64,000 nucleotides of DNA from Mesorhizobium huakuii (GCF_030160235.1 NZ_BSNY01000027.1:62001-126000); one strand, 5' to 3'. Shown: positions 43,967 to 53,720, numbered from the stretch's first letter. Notes: generated by a model from the letters alone, not told the origin. Numbers and translations are program-made.

Positions 43967-45544
43967 ATGACCGCCGTCCTGCATCCCCTAGAACCGGCTC
44001 TGGCACCCGACCGTGCCCGCCGCGGCGGCCGCGCCGGAAAGCGCGCCGGAGGCTCGGCCGCCTTCGAGCAGCCGGCCTTCCGCCAGTTGAAGAACCCGCT
44101 GGCGCCGACCAGGCTGGTGTCGGACGACGAGCTGGAATCGATCCACCTCGCCTCCTTGCGCGTGCTCAGGGAAATCGGCGTCGACGTCCTGCACGACGAA
44201 GCCCGCCGCATCATGAAGGCGCATGGCGCCGACGTGCGCGAGGGCTCGGAGCGCGTGCGCTTCGACAGCGACATGATCCTCGAACTCATCTCGCACTGCC
44301 CGTCGGAATTCACGCTGCATGCCCGCAATCCGGCGCACAATGTCCGCTTCGGCGGCAACAATGTCATCCTGTCGATGATGGCGTCGGCGCCGAACTGCTC
44401 CGACATCGATCGCGGCCGCCGACCCGGCAACCAGGCGGACTATCGCAACTTCCTGCGCCTGGCGCAGATGCACAACATCCTGAACTGCACCGGCGGCTAT
44501 CCGGTCGAACCGACCGACATCCATCCGTCGGTCCGCCACCTCGAATGCATCCGCGATCTCGCCACGCTGACCGACAAGGTGTTCCACATCTATTCGCTCG
44601 GCAAGGAGCGCAATGTCGACGGCATCGAGATCGCCAGGATCGCGCGCGGCGTCAGCCACGAGCAGTTGCTGGAAGAGCCGTCCGTCTTCACCATCATCAA
44701 CACCAATTCGCCGCTCAAGCTCGACGTGCCGATGATGGAGGGCATCATCCAGATGTCGAGCAAGGGCCAGGTCGTCGTCGTCACGCCCTTCACCCTGTCC
44801 GGCGCGATGGCGCCGGTCACCATCGCCGGCGCGCTGGTGCAGCAGAATGCCGAGGCGCTGTCCGGCATCGCTTTCGCCCAGATGGTGCGCAAGGGCGCGC
44901 CTGTCGGTTATGGTGGCTTCACCTCCAATGTCGACATGAAGTCCGGGTCACCAGCCTTCGGCACGCCCGAATATATGAAGGCGCAGCTGGTCGGCGGCCA
45001 GCTTGCCCGCCGCTACAACATCCCCTACCGCACCTCCAACACCTGCGCCGCCAACACCGTCGACGCGCAGGCGGCCTATGAGAGCGTGTTCTCGCTGTGG
45101 GGCGCCATCCAGGGCGGCGGCAATCTGATGATGCACGGCGCCGGCTGGCTCGAGGGCGGCCTGCGCTGCTCCTATGAAAAGACCATTCTCGACATCGATC
45201 TTTTGCAGATGGTGGCCGAATTCCTGACCCCGCTCGACCTGTCGGAAGAGGCGCTCGGTTTCGACGCCATCCAGTCGGTCGGTCCCGGCGGCCATTTCTT
45301 CGGCACCCAGCACACCCAGGACCGCTACAAGACCGCCTTCTATTCGCCCATCATTTCCGACTGGCGCAATTTCGAGACCTGGGCGGAAGCTGGCTCGCCG
45401 ACGGCGATGGAGAAGGCCAACAAGGTCTGGAAGGAACGGCTGGCGTCCTACGAAGACCCCTACATGGACCCGGCGATCCGCGAGGAGCTCAACGACTTCG
45501 TACAGAAGCGCACGGCCGAAGGCGGCGCGCCGACCGATTTTTGA
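43967..45544 (+). CDS. MttB-superfamily corrinoid-dependent methyltransferase, non-pyrrolysine, copy 1
   Basis: A 525-residue member of the trimethylamine methyltransferase superfamily, with no in-frame stop, so not a pyrrolysine protein. Conserved segments include VVTPFTLSGAMAPVTIAGALV, SGSPAFGTPEYMKAQLVGGQ and HGAGWLEGGLRCSYEKTILD; the same segments are found in copy 2 at 59269-60843. Characterised relatives demethylate glycine betaine, proline betaine or carnitine and methylate a corrinoid protein. No corrinoid gene is adjacent here, but a DMGDH-like gene and a DddP-like gene follow in the same direction. Confidence 0.85.
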   Translation: MTAVLHPLEPALAPDRARRGGRAGKRAGGSAAFEQPAFRQLKNPLAPTRLVSDDELESIHLASLRVLREIGVDVLHDEARRIMKAHGADVREGSERVRFDSDMILELISHCPSEFTLHARNPAHNVRFGGNNVILSMMASAPNCSDIDRGRRPGNQADYRNFLRLAQMHNILNCTGGYPVEPTDIHPSVRHLECIRDLATLTDKVFHIYSLGKERNVDGIEIARIARGVSHEQLLEEPSVFTIINTNSPLKLDVPMMEGIIQMSSKGQVVVVTPFTLSGAMAPVTIAGALVQQNAEALSGIAFAQMVRKGAPVGYGGFTSNVDMKSGSPAFGTPEYMKAQLVGGQLARRYNIPYRTSNTCAANTVDAQAAYESVFSLWGAIQGGGNLMMHGAGWLEGGLRCSYEKTILDIDLLQMVAEFLTPLDLSEEALGFDAIQSVGPGGHFFGTQHTQDRYKTAFYSPIISDWRNFETWAEAGSPTAMEKANKVWKERLASYEDPYMDPAIREELNDFVQKRTAEGGAPTDF

Positions 45545-45618
45545 TCGTGCTTGGCGGCCGTCGTGGCGCCAGCGATCGAAACCTCTGATTCAATTTACGC
45601 AAAAACGGACCTATCTTC

Positions 45619-48189
45619 ATGAAATCCCATGTAAAAGCGGTTGTCATCGGCGGCGGCGTCGTCGGCTGCTCGGTGCTTTATCACCTGGCCAAGGCCGGCT
45701 GGACCGACATCATGCTGATCGAGCGCTCGGAGCTGACCTCCGGCTCGTCCTGGCATGCGGCGGGCGGCTTCCACACGCTGAACGGCGACCCCAACGTCGC
45801 CAAGCTGCAGGCCTACACCGTGCAGCTCTACAAGGAGATCGAGGAAATCTCGGGCCAGTCCTGTTCGCTGCACCTGACCGGCGGCGTGATGATGGCCGAT
45901 ACGCCCGAGCGCATGGACTTCCTGCGCCTGGCCCACGCCAAGGGGCGCTATCTCGGCATGGACACCGAGCTGATCACGCCGTCCGAAGCCAAGGCGATGT
46001 TCCCGTTGATGGACGAGAAGAACTTCGTCGGCGCCATGTGGGATCCGGTCGAAGGCCATCTCGACCCGTCCGGCACCACGATCGCCTACTCCAAGGCGGC
46101 CAAGAAACTCGGCGCCGAGATCGTGCTGCGCAACCGCGTCGTTGACCTGACGCAGCAGCCGGACGGCACCTGGAACGTCGTCACCGAACAGGGCACGGTC
46201 CACGCCGAGCATGTCGTCAATTGCGGCGGCCTGTGGGCGCGCGAGATCGGCCGCATGGTCGGCGTCGAGCTGCCGGTGCTGGCCATGGAGCACATGTACC
46301 TCCTCACCGAGCCGATGCCGGAGGTCGAGGAATTCAACAAGTCGACCGGCCGCGAGATGATCGGCGTGCTCGACTTCAAGGGCGAGATCTACACCCGCCA
46401 GGAGCGCAACGGCATCCTGCTCGGCACCTATGAAAAGGCCTGCAAGCCGTGGTCTCCAGTCAACACCCCCTGGGATTTCGGCCATGAACTGCTGCCGCCG
46501 GATCTCGACCGCATCGCGCCGTCGCTGGAAATCGGCTTCAAGCATTTCCCCGGCATCGAAAAGGCCGGCATCAAGCAGATCATCAACGGCCCCTTCACCT
46601 TCGCGCTCGACGGCAACCCGCTGGTCGGTCCGGTGCAGGGCCTGACCAATTTCTGGTGCGCCTGCGCCGTCATGGCCGGCTTCAGCCAGGGCGGCGGCGT
46701 CGGCCTCGCTCTGTCGAACTGGATGGTGCATGGCGATCCCGGCTTCGACGTCTGGGGCATGGATGTCGCCCGCTTCGGCGAATGGGCCGGCCTGCGCTAC
46801 ACCAACGCCAAGGTGCGCGAAAACTATTCGCGCCGCTTCTCCATCCGTTTCCCCAACGAGGAACTGCCGGCCGCACGCCCGGCGCAGACGACGCCTCTCT
46901 ACGACACCATGCTGGCCAACAACGCCGTCATGGGCGATAGCTGGGGTCTGGAAACCCCGCTGTGGTTCGCGCCGAAGGGCAAGGAGCCGAAAGACGTCGT
47001 CTCCTTCCACCGCTCCAACGATTTCGGCCCGATCGGCGAGGAAGTGCGCGCCACGCGTGAGCGCGTCGGCGTCACCGAAATCGCCAACTTCGCCAAATAC
47101 GAAGTGTCGGGACCGGGCTCGGAAGAGTTCCTCAACCGGCTGATGACCAATCGCATGCCGAAGACCGGCCGCATCGTGCTCACCCCGATGATCAACGAAT
47201 TCGGCAAGCTGATCGGCGACTTCACCATCGCCAAGGCCGGTGAAGACCGCTTCATGATCTGGGGCTCATCGGCCGCGCAGAAATACCACATGCGCTGGTT
47301 CGAGAAGCACCTGCCGAAAGACGGTTCGGTGCGCATCCACCGCTTCGACCAGACGCTGGTCGGCCTGTCGATCGCCGGACCAAAGTCGCGTGATCTCTTG
47401 CAGAAGCTGGTCGACGTCGACATCTCGACCAAGGCCTTCCGCTTCATGGATTTCCGCGAGATGGCGGTCGGCGGCGCGCCCTGCATGGTCAACCGCATCA
47501 CCTATACCGGCGATCTCGGCTACGAGATCTGGATGGCGCCGGCCTACCAGCGCCTGGTGTACAAGGCGATCAAGGATGCCGGCGAGGAGTTCGGCCTGGT
47601 CGATTTCGGCATGCGTGCTTTGTTGTCGATGCGTCTGGAAAAGAATTTCCCGACCTGGTTTCGCGAGTTGCGGCCGATCTACGGACCGTTCGAAGGCTCG
47701 ATGGACCGCTTCATCAAGCTCGAGAAGAACGACTTCATCGGCCGTGAGGCCGCCGCCAAGGAACAGGCCGAAGGACCAAAACTGCGCCGCGTCTCCTTCA
47801 TCGTCGACGCGGCGGACGCCGACGTCATGGGTGACGAGCCGATCTGGGCCAAGGTCAGCAAGGATTTTGGCACGGTCGAAAAACCGCATGGTTATGGCGC
47901 GCCGCGCTTCGACGACAAGGGCAAGGAAGTGCGCGGCTCCAAGGCCGCCGAAGGCGCGTCCGCCGTGCGCGGCATCGTCGATGGCGAGTGGCGCGTGGTC
48001 GGCTGGGTGACGTCGGGCGGCTATGCCCACTACGTCCAGAAGTCGATGGCGCAGGGCTACGTTCCTGCAGCCCTTGCCGAAGACGAAAGTGCCGGCCTGT
48101 TCGAGATCGAGATCCTCGGCCACCGTCGCCCGGCGCGCATCAATGTCGAGGCGCCTTTCGACCCGAGTGGCGAGAAGATGCGGACCTGA
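45619..48189 (+). CDS. Dimethylglycine/sarcosine dehydrogenase-like FAD and GcvT-domain protein
   Basis: An 856-residue protein with an N-terminal DAO-type FAD domain (VVIGGGVVGCSVLYHLAKAG), a likely covalent-flavin His in TSGSSWHAAGG, and a C-terminal aminomethyltransferase (GcvT) domain from about residue 440, containing EVSGPGSEEFLNRLMTN and GDLGYEIWMAP. Such enzymes demethylate dimethylglycine or sarcosine and transfer the one-carbon unit to tetrahydrofolate. It lies 75 bp after MttB copy 1 and 10 bp before the DddP-like gene, so these three genes are probably one operon. Confidence 0.9.
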   Translation: MKSHVKAVVIGGGVVGCSVLYHLAKAGWTDIMLIERSELTSGSSWHAAGGFHTLNGDPNVAKLQAYTVQLYKEIEEISGQSCSLHLTGGVMMADTPERMDFLRLAHAKGRYLGMDTELITPSEAKAMFPLMDEKNFVGAMWDPVEGHLDPSGTTIAYSKAAKKLGAEIVLRNRVVDLTQQPDGTWNVVTEQGTVHAEHVVNCGGLWAREIGRMVGVELPVLAMEHMYLLTEPMPEVEEFNKSTGREMIGVLDFKGEIYTRQERNGILLGTYEKACKPWSPVNTPWDFGHELLPPDLDRIAPSLEIGFKHFPGIEKAGIKQIINGPFTFALDGNPLVGPVQGLTNFWCACAVMAGFSQGGGVGLALSNWMVHGDPGFDVWGMDVARFGEWAGLRYTNAKVRENYSRRFSIRFPNEELPAARPAQTTPLYDTMLANNAVMGDSWGLETPLWFAPKGKEPKDVVSFHRSNDFGPIGEEVRATRERVGVTEIANFAKYEVSGPGSEEFLNRLMTNRMPKTGRIVLTPMINEFGKLIGDFTIAKAGEDRFMIWGSSAAQKYHMRWFEKHLPKDGSVRIHRFDQTLVGLSIAGPKSRDLLQKLVDVDISTKAFRFMDFREMAVGGAPCMVNRITYTGDLGYEIWMAPAYQRLVYKAIKDAGEEFGLVDFGMRALLSMRLEKNFPTWFRELRPIYGPFEGSMDRFIKLEKNDFIGREAAAKEQAEGPKLRRVSFIVDAADADVMGDEPIWAKVSKDFGTVEKPHGYGAPRFDDKGKEVRGSKAAEGASAVRGIVDGEWRVVGWVTSGGYAHYVQKSMAQGYVPAALAEDESAGLFEIEILGHRRPARINVEAPFDPSGEKMRT

Positions 48190-48198
48190 GGTTCAGCC

Positions 48199-49554
48199 AT
48201 GGACAGCGCGGCGCCAAAGGGCAGCTTCGGTCGCCATCGCAAGATCATGCCGTTCGAGCCCGGCTCGATCGAGGCGCTGCGCGAAGCCTCCCGCCAGAAG
48301 GCGGCTTCGCTCAACCAGCATGTGTTGGGCTATGGCGTCCAGGCTGAAGCGGAATGGGCGGCGGCGGGCGTTGCCGCCCCCGATCTTCCGGCGATGCGCA
48401 AATACCGGCTGGAGCGCATCCGCGCCGAGCTGAAGCGGCGCGGCTATGCCGGCGCCCTGCTCTACGACCCCGTCAACATCCGCTACGCCACCGACTCGAC
48501 CAACATGCAGCTGTGGGTGGCGCACAACCCGACACGGCATTGCTTCGTCGCCACCGAAGGCCCGGTTGTGCTGTTCGATTATTTCTCCTGCGAGCATCTG
48601 TCCGATCATTCCGGCGTCGTCGACGAGGTGCGCCCGGCCGTATCGTGGATGTATCTCTATGGCGGTGAACTGACCGAGCAGAAAGTCCGCCGCTGGGCCG
48701 CCGGCATTGCCGATCTGGTCAGGGAACATGGCGACGGCAACAGCCGCATAGCGGTCGACCACATTAATCCGGAAGGCGTCGAGGAACTGGCGCGCCTCGG
48801 CATCTCCATCGGCAATGGCGAAGCTGTTATGGAGAATGCGCGGTTGATCAAATCGCCGGAGGAAATCCTCGCCATGCGCCGCGCCATCGTCGCTTGCGAG
48901 GCGGCGATGGGAGAGATGGAACAGGCCCTGAAGCCTGGTATCTCCGAGAACGAATTGTGGGCTGAACTTCATCGCGGCAACATTGCGCGGGGCGGCGAAT
49001 GGATCGAGACGCGGCTGCTGGCGTCAGGCCCCCGCACCAATCCCTGGTTCCAGGAATGCTCGTCGCGCATGATCGAGGCCGGCGATCTCGTCGCCTTCGA
49101 TACCGACCTGATCGGCCCCTACGGCTTTTGCGCCGACCTTTCGCGCACGTGGCTTTGCGGCGACGCCAAGCCGACCAATGAACAGCGCGACCTGTTCCGC
49201 GTTGCCGCCGAACAGATCGAGCACAACACACAGTTGATGCGACCCGGTATCTCGTTCCGCGACCTTGTCGAACGCTCGGCCGTACCGCCGGAAGATTGCT
49301 TCCCGACCCGCTACGGCGTGCTCTACCACGGTGTCGGCCTGGCCGACGAATACCCGACTTTGCCGCATGCCGGAGACTGGACGCCGGACACGCCTGACGG
49401 CGTGCTCGAACCCGGCATGGTGCTGTGCGTGGAAAGCTATATCGGCAGGCTTGGCGGCCGCGAAGGCGTGAAGATCGAGGAGCAGATCCTGATCACCGAG
49501 ACCGGCAACGAGCAGCTTTCAACCTACCCGTTGGATGCGAGGCTGCTCGGCTAG
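48199..49554 (+). CDS. DddP-like M24-family protein
   Basis: A 451-residue M24 (pita-bread) protein. All six metal ligands are present: Asp301, Asp303, Asp313, His377, Glu412 and Glu427. Asp383 is also present; these positions, and the distinctive segments YATDSTNMQLW and TRLLASGPRTNPWFQEC, correspond to the catalytic and metal residues of Ruegeria DddP (DMSP lyase) with a constant offset of six residues, numbering from memory. This supports DddP-type chemistry over an aminopeptidase. The neighbouring DMGDH-like and MttB genes suggest a methylated osmolyte as substrate. DMSP itself is unproven in a soil rhizobium. Confidence 0.85.
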   Translation: MDSAAPKGSFGRHRKIMPFEPGSIEALREASRQKAASLNQHVLGYGVQAEAEWAAAGVAAPDLPAMRKYRLERIRAELKRRGYAGALLYDPVNIRYATDSTNMQLWVAHNPTRHCFVATEGPVVLFDYFSCEHLSDHSGVVDEVRPAVSWMYLYGGELTEQKVRRWAAGIADLVREHGDGNSRIAVDHINPEGVEELARLGISIGNGEAVMENARLIKSPEEILAMRRAIVACEAAMGEMEQALKPGISENELWAELHRGNIARGGEWIETRLLASGPRTNPWFQECSSRMIEAGDLVAFDTDLIGPYGFCADLSRTWLCGDAKPTNEQRDLFRVAAEQIEHNTQLMRPGISFRDLVERSAVPPEDCFPTRYGVLYHGVGLADEYPTLPHAGDWTPDTPDGVLEPGMVLCVESYIGRLGGREGVKIEEQILITETGNEQLSTYPLDARLLG

Positions 49555-50346
49555 GCTGGCAAGGGCCTCGCGCATTGCCCGGACTGTTTTTTCAGGCGTC
49601 GTCCTGGCGGTAATGAAGGGCAGGCCCTTGCGCCGCGCCGTCCAGCCGACGATCACGACCTTGCCCGCCGCCGGTTCGAAACGCTGCGCCAGCGCCCAGC
49701 TTTCGCAGTCTATCGCGGCGACATCTGCCCTGCCCTCGGCAACAGCAACGATCGAGGCGCGATGACCGCCGCTTTCGCTGCGCGAGGAAAAGAGCTCAAG
49801 GGTTTCGCCGACCGCCTGTAGATCGCGCGTCAAGCCGATCGTGCCCGACATCGAATCCAGGCTGTTGAAGGTGAACCGCTTGCCACGGATAAGGTCGAGC
49901 GGCAGCAAGGCCTTGCCGTCCGCCGGCGAGCGAACCGCCGGCCCCTCGCCCGTCCGCATCACCAGCGCGCTCGAATAAAGCTCGCCCTGTCCGCCTTCGT
50001 AAGCGTCGTAGCTTGGCTGACCGACCACTTGCACATGGCTCGCAAGGCCGAGTTCCATCGGTCCCCAGCAGGTCTGCGCGAACAGCAGCGCCGGGTGCAG
50101 CCAGAGCCGGTGATAATCGAGTTCATCCGGCGGCAACGTCGCCGGATCCGGCGCGATCAAGGCTCCCCCGGCGTCGTGGATGCCGCCCGGCACCGGCGGC
50201 AGGTCGCCATTGCGGCGCACCATGGTCTGCGGCGCGTCGATGCCCTTTTGCCCGAAGGCGTCCCGCAACCGTACCCATTGCGCGTCAACCTCGCCGCGCA
50301 CTTCGGGCCAGTCATACATGGGCAATGCCGCAATCAGTTCGCTCAT
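49519..50346 (-). CDS. PhnD/SsuA-like substrate-binding-fold protein without signal peptide
   Basis: A 275-residue protein with the type 2 periplasmic-binding fold of phosphate/phosphonate ABC binding proteins (LPMYDWPEVRGEVDAQW at the start, SLDSMSGTIGLTRDLQAVG in the middle, GRADVAAIDCESWALAQRF). There is no signal peptide, so it is probably cytoplasmic and does not feed a transporter; none is nearby. It converges with the DddP-like gene and overlaps its 3' end by 36 bp. Confidence 0.65.
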   Translation of the reverse strand: MSELIAALPMYDWPEVRGEVDAQWVRLRDAFGQKGIDAPQTMVRRNGDLPPVPGGIHDAGGALIAPDPATLPPDELDYHRLWLHPALLFAQTCWGPMELGLASHVQVVGQPSYDAYEGGQGELYSSALVMRTGEGPAVRSPADGKALLPLDLIRGKRFTFNSLDSMSGTIGLTRDLQAVGETLELFSSRSESGGHRASIVAVAEGRADVAAIDCESWALAQRFEPAAGKVVIVGWTARRKGLPFITARTTPEKTVRAMREALASLAEQPRIQRVG

Positions 50347-50439
50347 GCCGATATCAAATCATCACGTCTGGAAGAAGTATCGCAAAAACGCGGCGTCCAA
50401 TCAGAACTGGCCGACACGGAACCCGAGGGATGCCCCGAA

Positions 50440-51462
50440 TTATTCCTTGGGCGGCTCGGCTGGCACCGGCGCGGTGCCGAGCCCATTGATGTTGCGCGCC
50501 CGGATGCGTGGCTTGAACGCCCGGCCGTGCTCAGGCGCACGTCGCAGCACCGGATGCACGATCGGCTCCTTCGCCTTGAAAGCATAGGCTTTGATCAGCG
50601 CGAAATAGTTCGGATAGGCATAGCCATTGTTCATCCGCAGCCACTCGTCACGACGTTCGCGAAACAGTTTCGGCAGCCTGTACCAGGCCACAGTCGGCGT
50701 CTTGTGATGAACGAAGTGCAGATTGTTGTTGAGGAACAGGAACGACAACGGCGAGCGCTCGATGATCACCGTGCGGCCTTCCGGATGCTCGGACCACTGA
50801 TGCTCGGCAAAGGTGCGGATCGCGATCAGCGACTGGCCGAGCCAGACCGGCGCAAGAATATAGAGCCATAGCGGAATGCCGAAGCCGAACTGCACGATCG
50901 GCGCCACGATGGCGAGGCCGATCGCATGCAGCAGCCAAGCCTTGCGGATCGCCATGTCGCCGGCCATCATCTGCTTGAAATCGTCGATGAAGAAGCCGAT
51001 GCAGGACAGCCAGGGGCCAAGAAAGAAACGGCCGGCCATGGTGTTATTGATCTTGAGCAGGAACTTCATCGTCGCCGGCAAATCGTCGTGCTGCCACAGC
51101 GCCTGGTAATAGCTTTCCGGATCGTCGAGCGGATCGGTCAGCCGCTCGTCGGCATGGTGGCGCAAATGCAATGTCTTGAAACGCCGGAACGGCCAGACCA
51201 GACCGATCGGCAGGAAGACAAAAGCCTCGTTGATCAACGCGCTGCGCGTCGGATGGCCATGCAGCACTTCGTGCATGATCGACGACTGCAGTGCCAGGAT
51301 GAAGCCGAGAATGGCGAGCGCGAGAATGGGATAGGATGGCCAGAGCAGGAAACCGGTGGCAAGCCACGTTCCGTAACAGAAGAAAGCGAGAACCACGGTC
51401 GGCCACTCGATGGCCGGTGCGTTGCGTCGCTTGATGCTCTTGCCTGTCATGCTATCGACCAC
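50440..51462 (-). CDS. Fatty acid desaturase/hydroxylase-family membrane protein
   Basis: A 340-residue membrane di-iron protein with the three histidine boxes MHEVLHGH, HLRHHADE and HFVHH, plus hydrophobic segments between them. This is the fatty-acid desaturase superfamily, which includes acyl-lipid desaturases, alkane and carotenoid oxygenases; the substrate is not assigned. It is divergent from the XRE regulator at 51680, with a promoter-operator region between, which suggests regulation by that protein. Confidence 0.88.
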   Translation of the reverse strand: MVDSMTGKSIKRRNAPAIEWPTVVLAFFCYGTWLATGFLLWPSYPILALAILGFILALQSSIMHEVLHGHPTRSALINEAFVFLPIGLVWPFRRFKTLHLRHHADERLTDPLDDPESYYQALWQHDDLPATMKFLLKINNTMAGRFFLGPWLSCIGFFIDDFKQMMAGDMAIRKAWLLHAIGLAIVAPIVQFGFGIPLWLYILAPVWLGQSLIAIRTFAEHQWSEHPEGRTVIIERSPLSFLFLNNNLHFVHHKTPTVAWYRLPKLFRERRDEWLRMNNGYAYPNYFALIKAYAFKAKEPIVHPVLRRAPEHGRAFKPRIRARNINGLGTAPVPAEPPKE

Positions 51463-51567
51463 TGCCCCTCAGTCGTCGGAACCCAAACGGTTCCTGACAG
51501 CATAGTGTCAGGAGAAGCGATTCCACTCAACGCGACAAAGTATACAAAATGTTGCGATTGCGCATTT

Positions 51568-51596
51568 TTGACCGCACATGTTACACATTGTAAACA
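51568..51596 (+). promoter_or_regulatory. Promoter with overlapping dyad before the XRE regulator
   Basis: TTGACC (51568-51573) and TAAACA (51591-51596) are spaced by 17 bp, a fair sigma-70-like promoter. The dyad TGTTACA-CAT-TGTAAACA (51579-51596) overlaps the -10 box and could be the autoregulatory operator of the regulator encoded at 51680. Confidence 0.4.
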
Positions 51597-51679
51597 AGCT
51601 TAGGGATTCATTTACGCCTGAGATGCCTCGGTAGGCCGCTTCGGCGCAAATTTTTCCTCATGATTCGGAGGACCGGACG

Positions 51680-52537
51680 ATGGACAAACGCGACCTGTCA
51701 GCAATCTTCCGGGAGCGTTTGAAGCTGCTCCTGACACGTTCCGACCTCAACCAGTCGGCCTTCGCGTCAGCTGTCGGCATCGACCGGTCGGCGCTGTCGC
51801 AGCTGATGTCGGGCGCTTCGACGCGCCTGCCGCGCGCCGAAACGTTGCTCAACATCGCCGCCGAATTCAAAGTGTCGCTGGATTGGCTGCTGGGCTTGAG
51901 CCAAGACGAAGGTGTCACCGGCGAGATCCGCGAGAGCCTGGAGATCGAGGAAGCGCCCGACGGTTTCGACCGCACGCTGCTCGCCAAATGGTTCGCCGAG
52001 GCCGCGGGCACGAAGATCCGCTACGTCCCGGCGGGCATCCCCGATCTGCTGCGAACCCGCGCGCTGGTCGACTACGAGGCCAACATCACCAACAGGAGCC
52101 GCCTGGCGCAGGCCAGCGAGACGCAATACCGCATCGAATATAACCGGCGCCCGGAAACCGACATGGAAGTCTGCATGCCGCGCCACACGCTGGAGATTTT
52201 TGCGCGCGGGCTCGGTGTGTGGGACCGCTTTCCCGAGGCCGACCGCCGCCAGCAGCTCGCCCATATGGCGACATTGCTCGATGATCTCTATCCGACCTTC
52301 CGCCTGTTTCTCTATGACGGCCGCATGCGCTATTCGATCCCGCTCACCATCTTCGGCCCCTACCGCGCCGCCATCTATGTCGGCGACATGTATGTCGTGC
52401 TGAACGCCACCCAGCCGATCCAGGCGCTGACCCAGCATTTCGACAATCTGATCCGAGCCGCCGACGTCAATCCGCACGAGGCCGCCGCCTTCGCCCGAAA
52501 CCTGGCCGGCATGTCGTTCCCCTCAGGCGCTGTCTGA
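51680..52537 (+). CDS. XRE-family transcriptional regulator
   Basis: A 285-residue protein with an N-terminal helix-turn-helix of the XRE/Cro type (LNQSAFASAVGIDRSALSQLM, then a second helix up to residue about 70) and a C-terminal sensor-like region of about 200 residues that I do not recognise. It is divergent from the desaturase gene, and the shared region holds a dyad. Likely role: ligand-dependent control of the desaturase. GGAGG precedes the ATG. Confidence 0.85.
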   Translation: MDKRDLSAIFRERLKLLLTRSDLNQSAFASAVGIDRSALSQLMSGASTRLPRAETLLNIAAEFKVSLDWLLGLSQDEGVTGEIRESLEIEEAPDGFDRTLLAKWFAEAAGTKIRYVPAGIPDLLRTRALVDYEANITNRSRLAQASETQYRIEYNRRPETDMEVCMPRHTLEIFARGLGVWDRFPEADRRQQLAHMATLLDDLYPTFRLFLYDGRMRYSIPLTIFGPYRAAIYVGDMYVVLNATQPIQALTQHFDNLIRAADVNPHEAAAFARNLAGMSFPSGAV

Positions 52538-52686
52538 TCGACGGCAATCATGGTCAGTCGATTTGCTTGGCCCGACATGGTCGAGAGCCTGGCCAATCGC
52601 ATTGCCGAAGGTCGCTGCAAATCATTGACTAGACATAAGGACTTCTTTATATCCTTATTTCAATTCGAAACACGAAAGCCAATCCG

Positions 52687-53709
52687 ATGACCACCACCAA
52701 TCCGATCGATGCCCTGCTGGCTGAAAAGGGCGTGTTGCTGGCCGATGGCGCCACCGGCACCAATCTGTTCGCGATGGGTCTGGAGGCGGGCGAGGCACCG
52801 GAGCTGCTCAACGAGACGGCACCCGACACCATCACCAGCCTGCACCAGAATTTCGTCGACGCAGGCGCCGACATCATCCTGACCAACTCCTTCGGCGGCA
52901 CCCGCCACCGGCTGAAACTCCACCATGCGCAGGACCGCGTGCATGCGCTCAACAAGCGCGCCGCCGAGATTGCCCGCGCTGTCGCCGACAAGGCCGGCCG
53001 CAAGGTGATCGTTGCCGGCTCCGTCGGCCCGACCGGCGAATTGCTGGTGCCGCTTGGTGCCATGACCTATGACGAGGCGGTCGACGCCTTTGCCGAGCAG
53101 ATCGAGGGTCTCAAGGAAGGCGGCGCCGAAGTCGCCTGGATCGAAACCATGTCAGCGCCCGACGAGATCCGCGCCGCCGCTGAAGCCGCCATCCGCGTTG
53201 GCCTCCCCTACACCTATACCGGCTCCTTCGACACCGCCGGCCGCACCATGATGGGCCTGCTGCCGAAAGACATCCACGGCGTCGCCGATGGATTGTCCGA
53301 GGCACCGCTCGGTGTTGGCGCCAATTGCGGCGTCGGCGCCTCCGACATTCTGGCCTCGCTGCTCGACATGACCGAGGCGAAGCCGCAGGCGACGGTGATC
53401 GTCAAGGGCAATTGCGGTATTCCCGAATTCCGTGGCACCGAGATCCATTACTCCGGCACGCCGGAACTGATGGCTGATTATGTGCGCCTCGCCGTCGATG
53501 CCGGCGCCAAGATCGTCGGCGGTTGCTGCGGCACTTCGTTCCAGCACCTCGCCGCCATGCGCAAGGCGCTCGACGCGCACACCAAGGCGGGTCGTCCGAC
53601 GGTCGAGACGATCGTCGAGCGCATCGGTCCGATGCGCAACAAGGTGGCGACGGAAAACACCGCCGAGACCAGCGAAGCCCGCCGCGAGCGTCGTCGCAGC
53701 CGGGCCTGA
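52687..53709 (+). CDS. bmt: Betaine-homocysteine S-methyltransferase
   Basis: A 340-residue zinc-dependent S-methyltransferase of the BHMT/MetH N-terminal family. The zinc Cys residues are Cys214 in GANCGVGAS and Cys280-Cys281 in VGGCCGT. The first strand signature is LLADGATGTNLFAMG and DIILTNSFGG follows. It transfers a methyl group from glycine betaine to homocysteine, giving methionine and dimethylglycine. The dimethylglycine could be used by the DMGDH-like enzyme at 45619. About 150 bp upstream lies the XRE gene on the same strand. Confidence 0.9.
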   Translation: MTTTNPIDALLAEKGVLLADGATGTNLFAMGLEAGEAPELLNETAPDTITSLHQNFVDAGADIILTNSFGGTRHRLKLHHAQDRVHALNKRAAEIARAVADKAGRKVIVAGSVGPTGELLVPLGAMTYDEAVDAFAEQIEGLKEGGAEVAWIETMSAPDEIRAAAEAAIRVGLPYTYTGSFDTAGRTMMGLLPKDIHGVADGLSEAPLGVGANCGVGASDILASLLDMTEAKPQATVIVKGNCGIPEFRGTEIHYSGTPELMADYVRLAVDAGAKIVGGCCGTSFQHLAAMRKALDAHTKAGRPTVETIVERIGPMRNKVATENTAETSEARRERRRSRA

Positions 53710-53720
53710 AGCTTTTTTGG

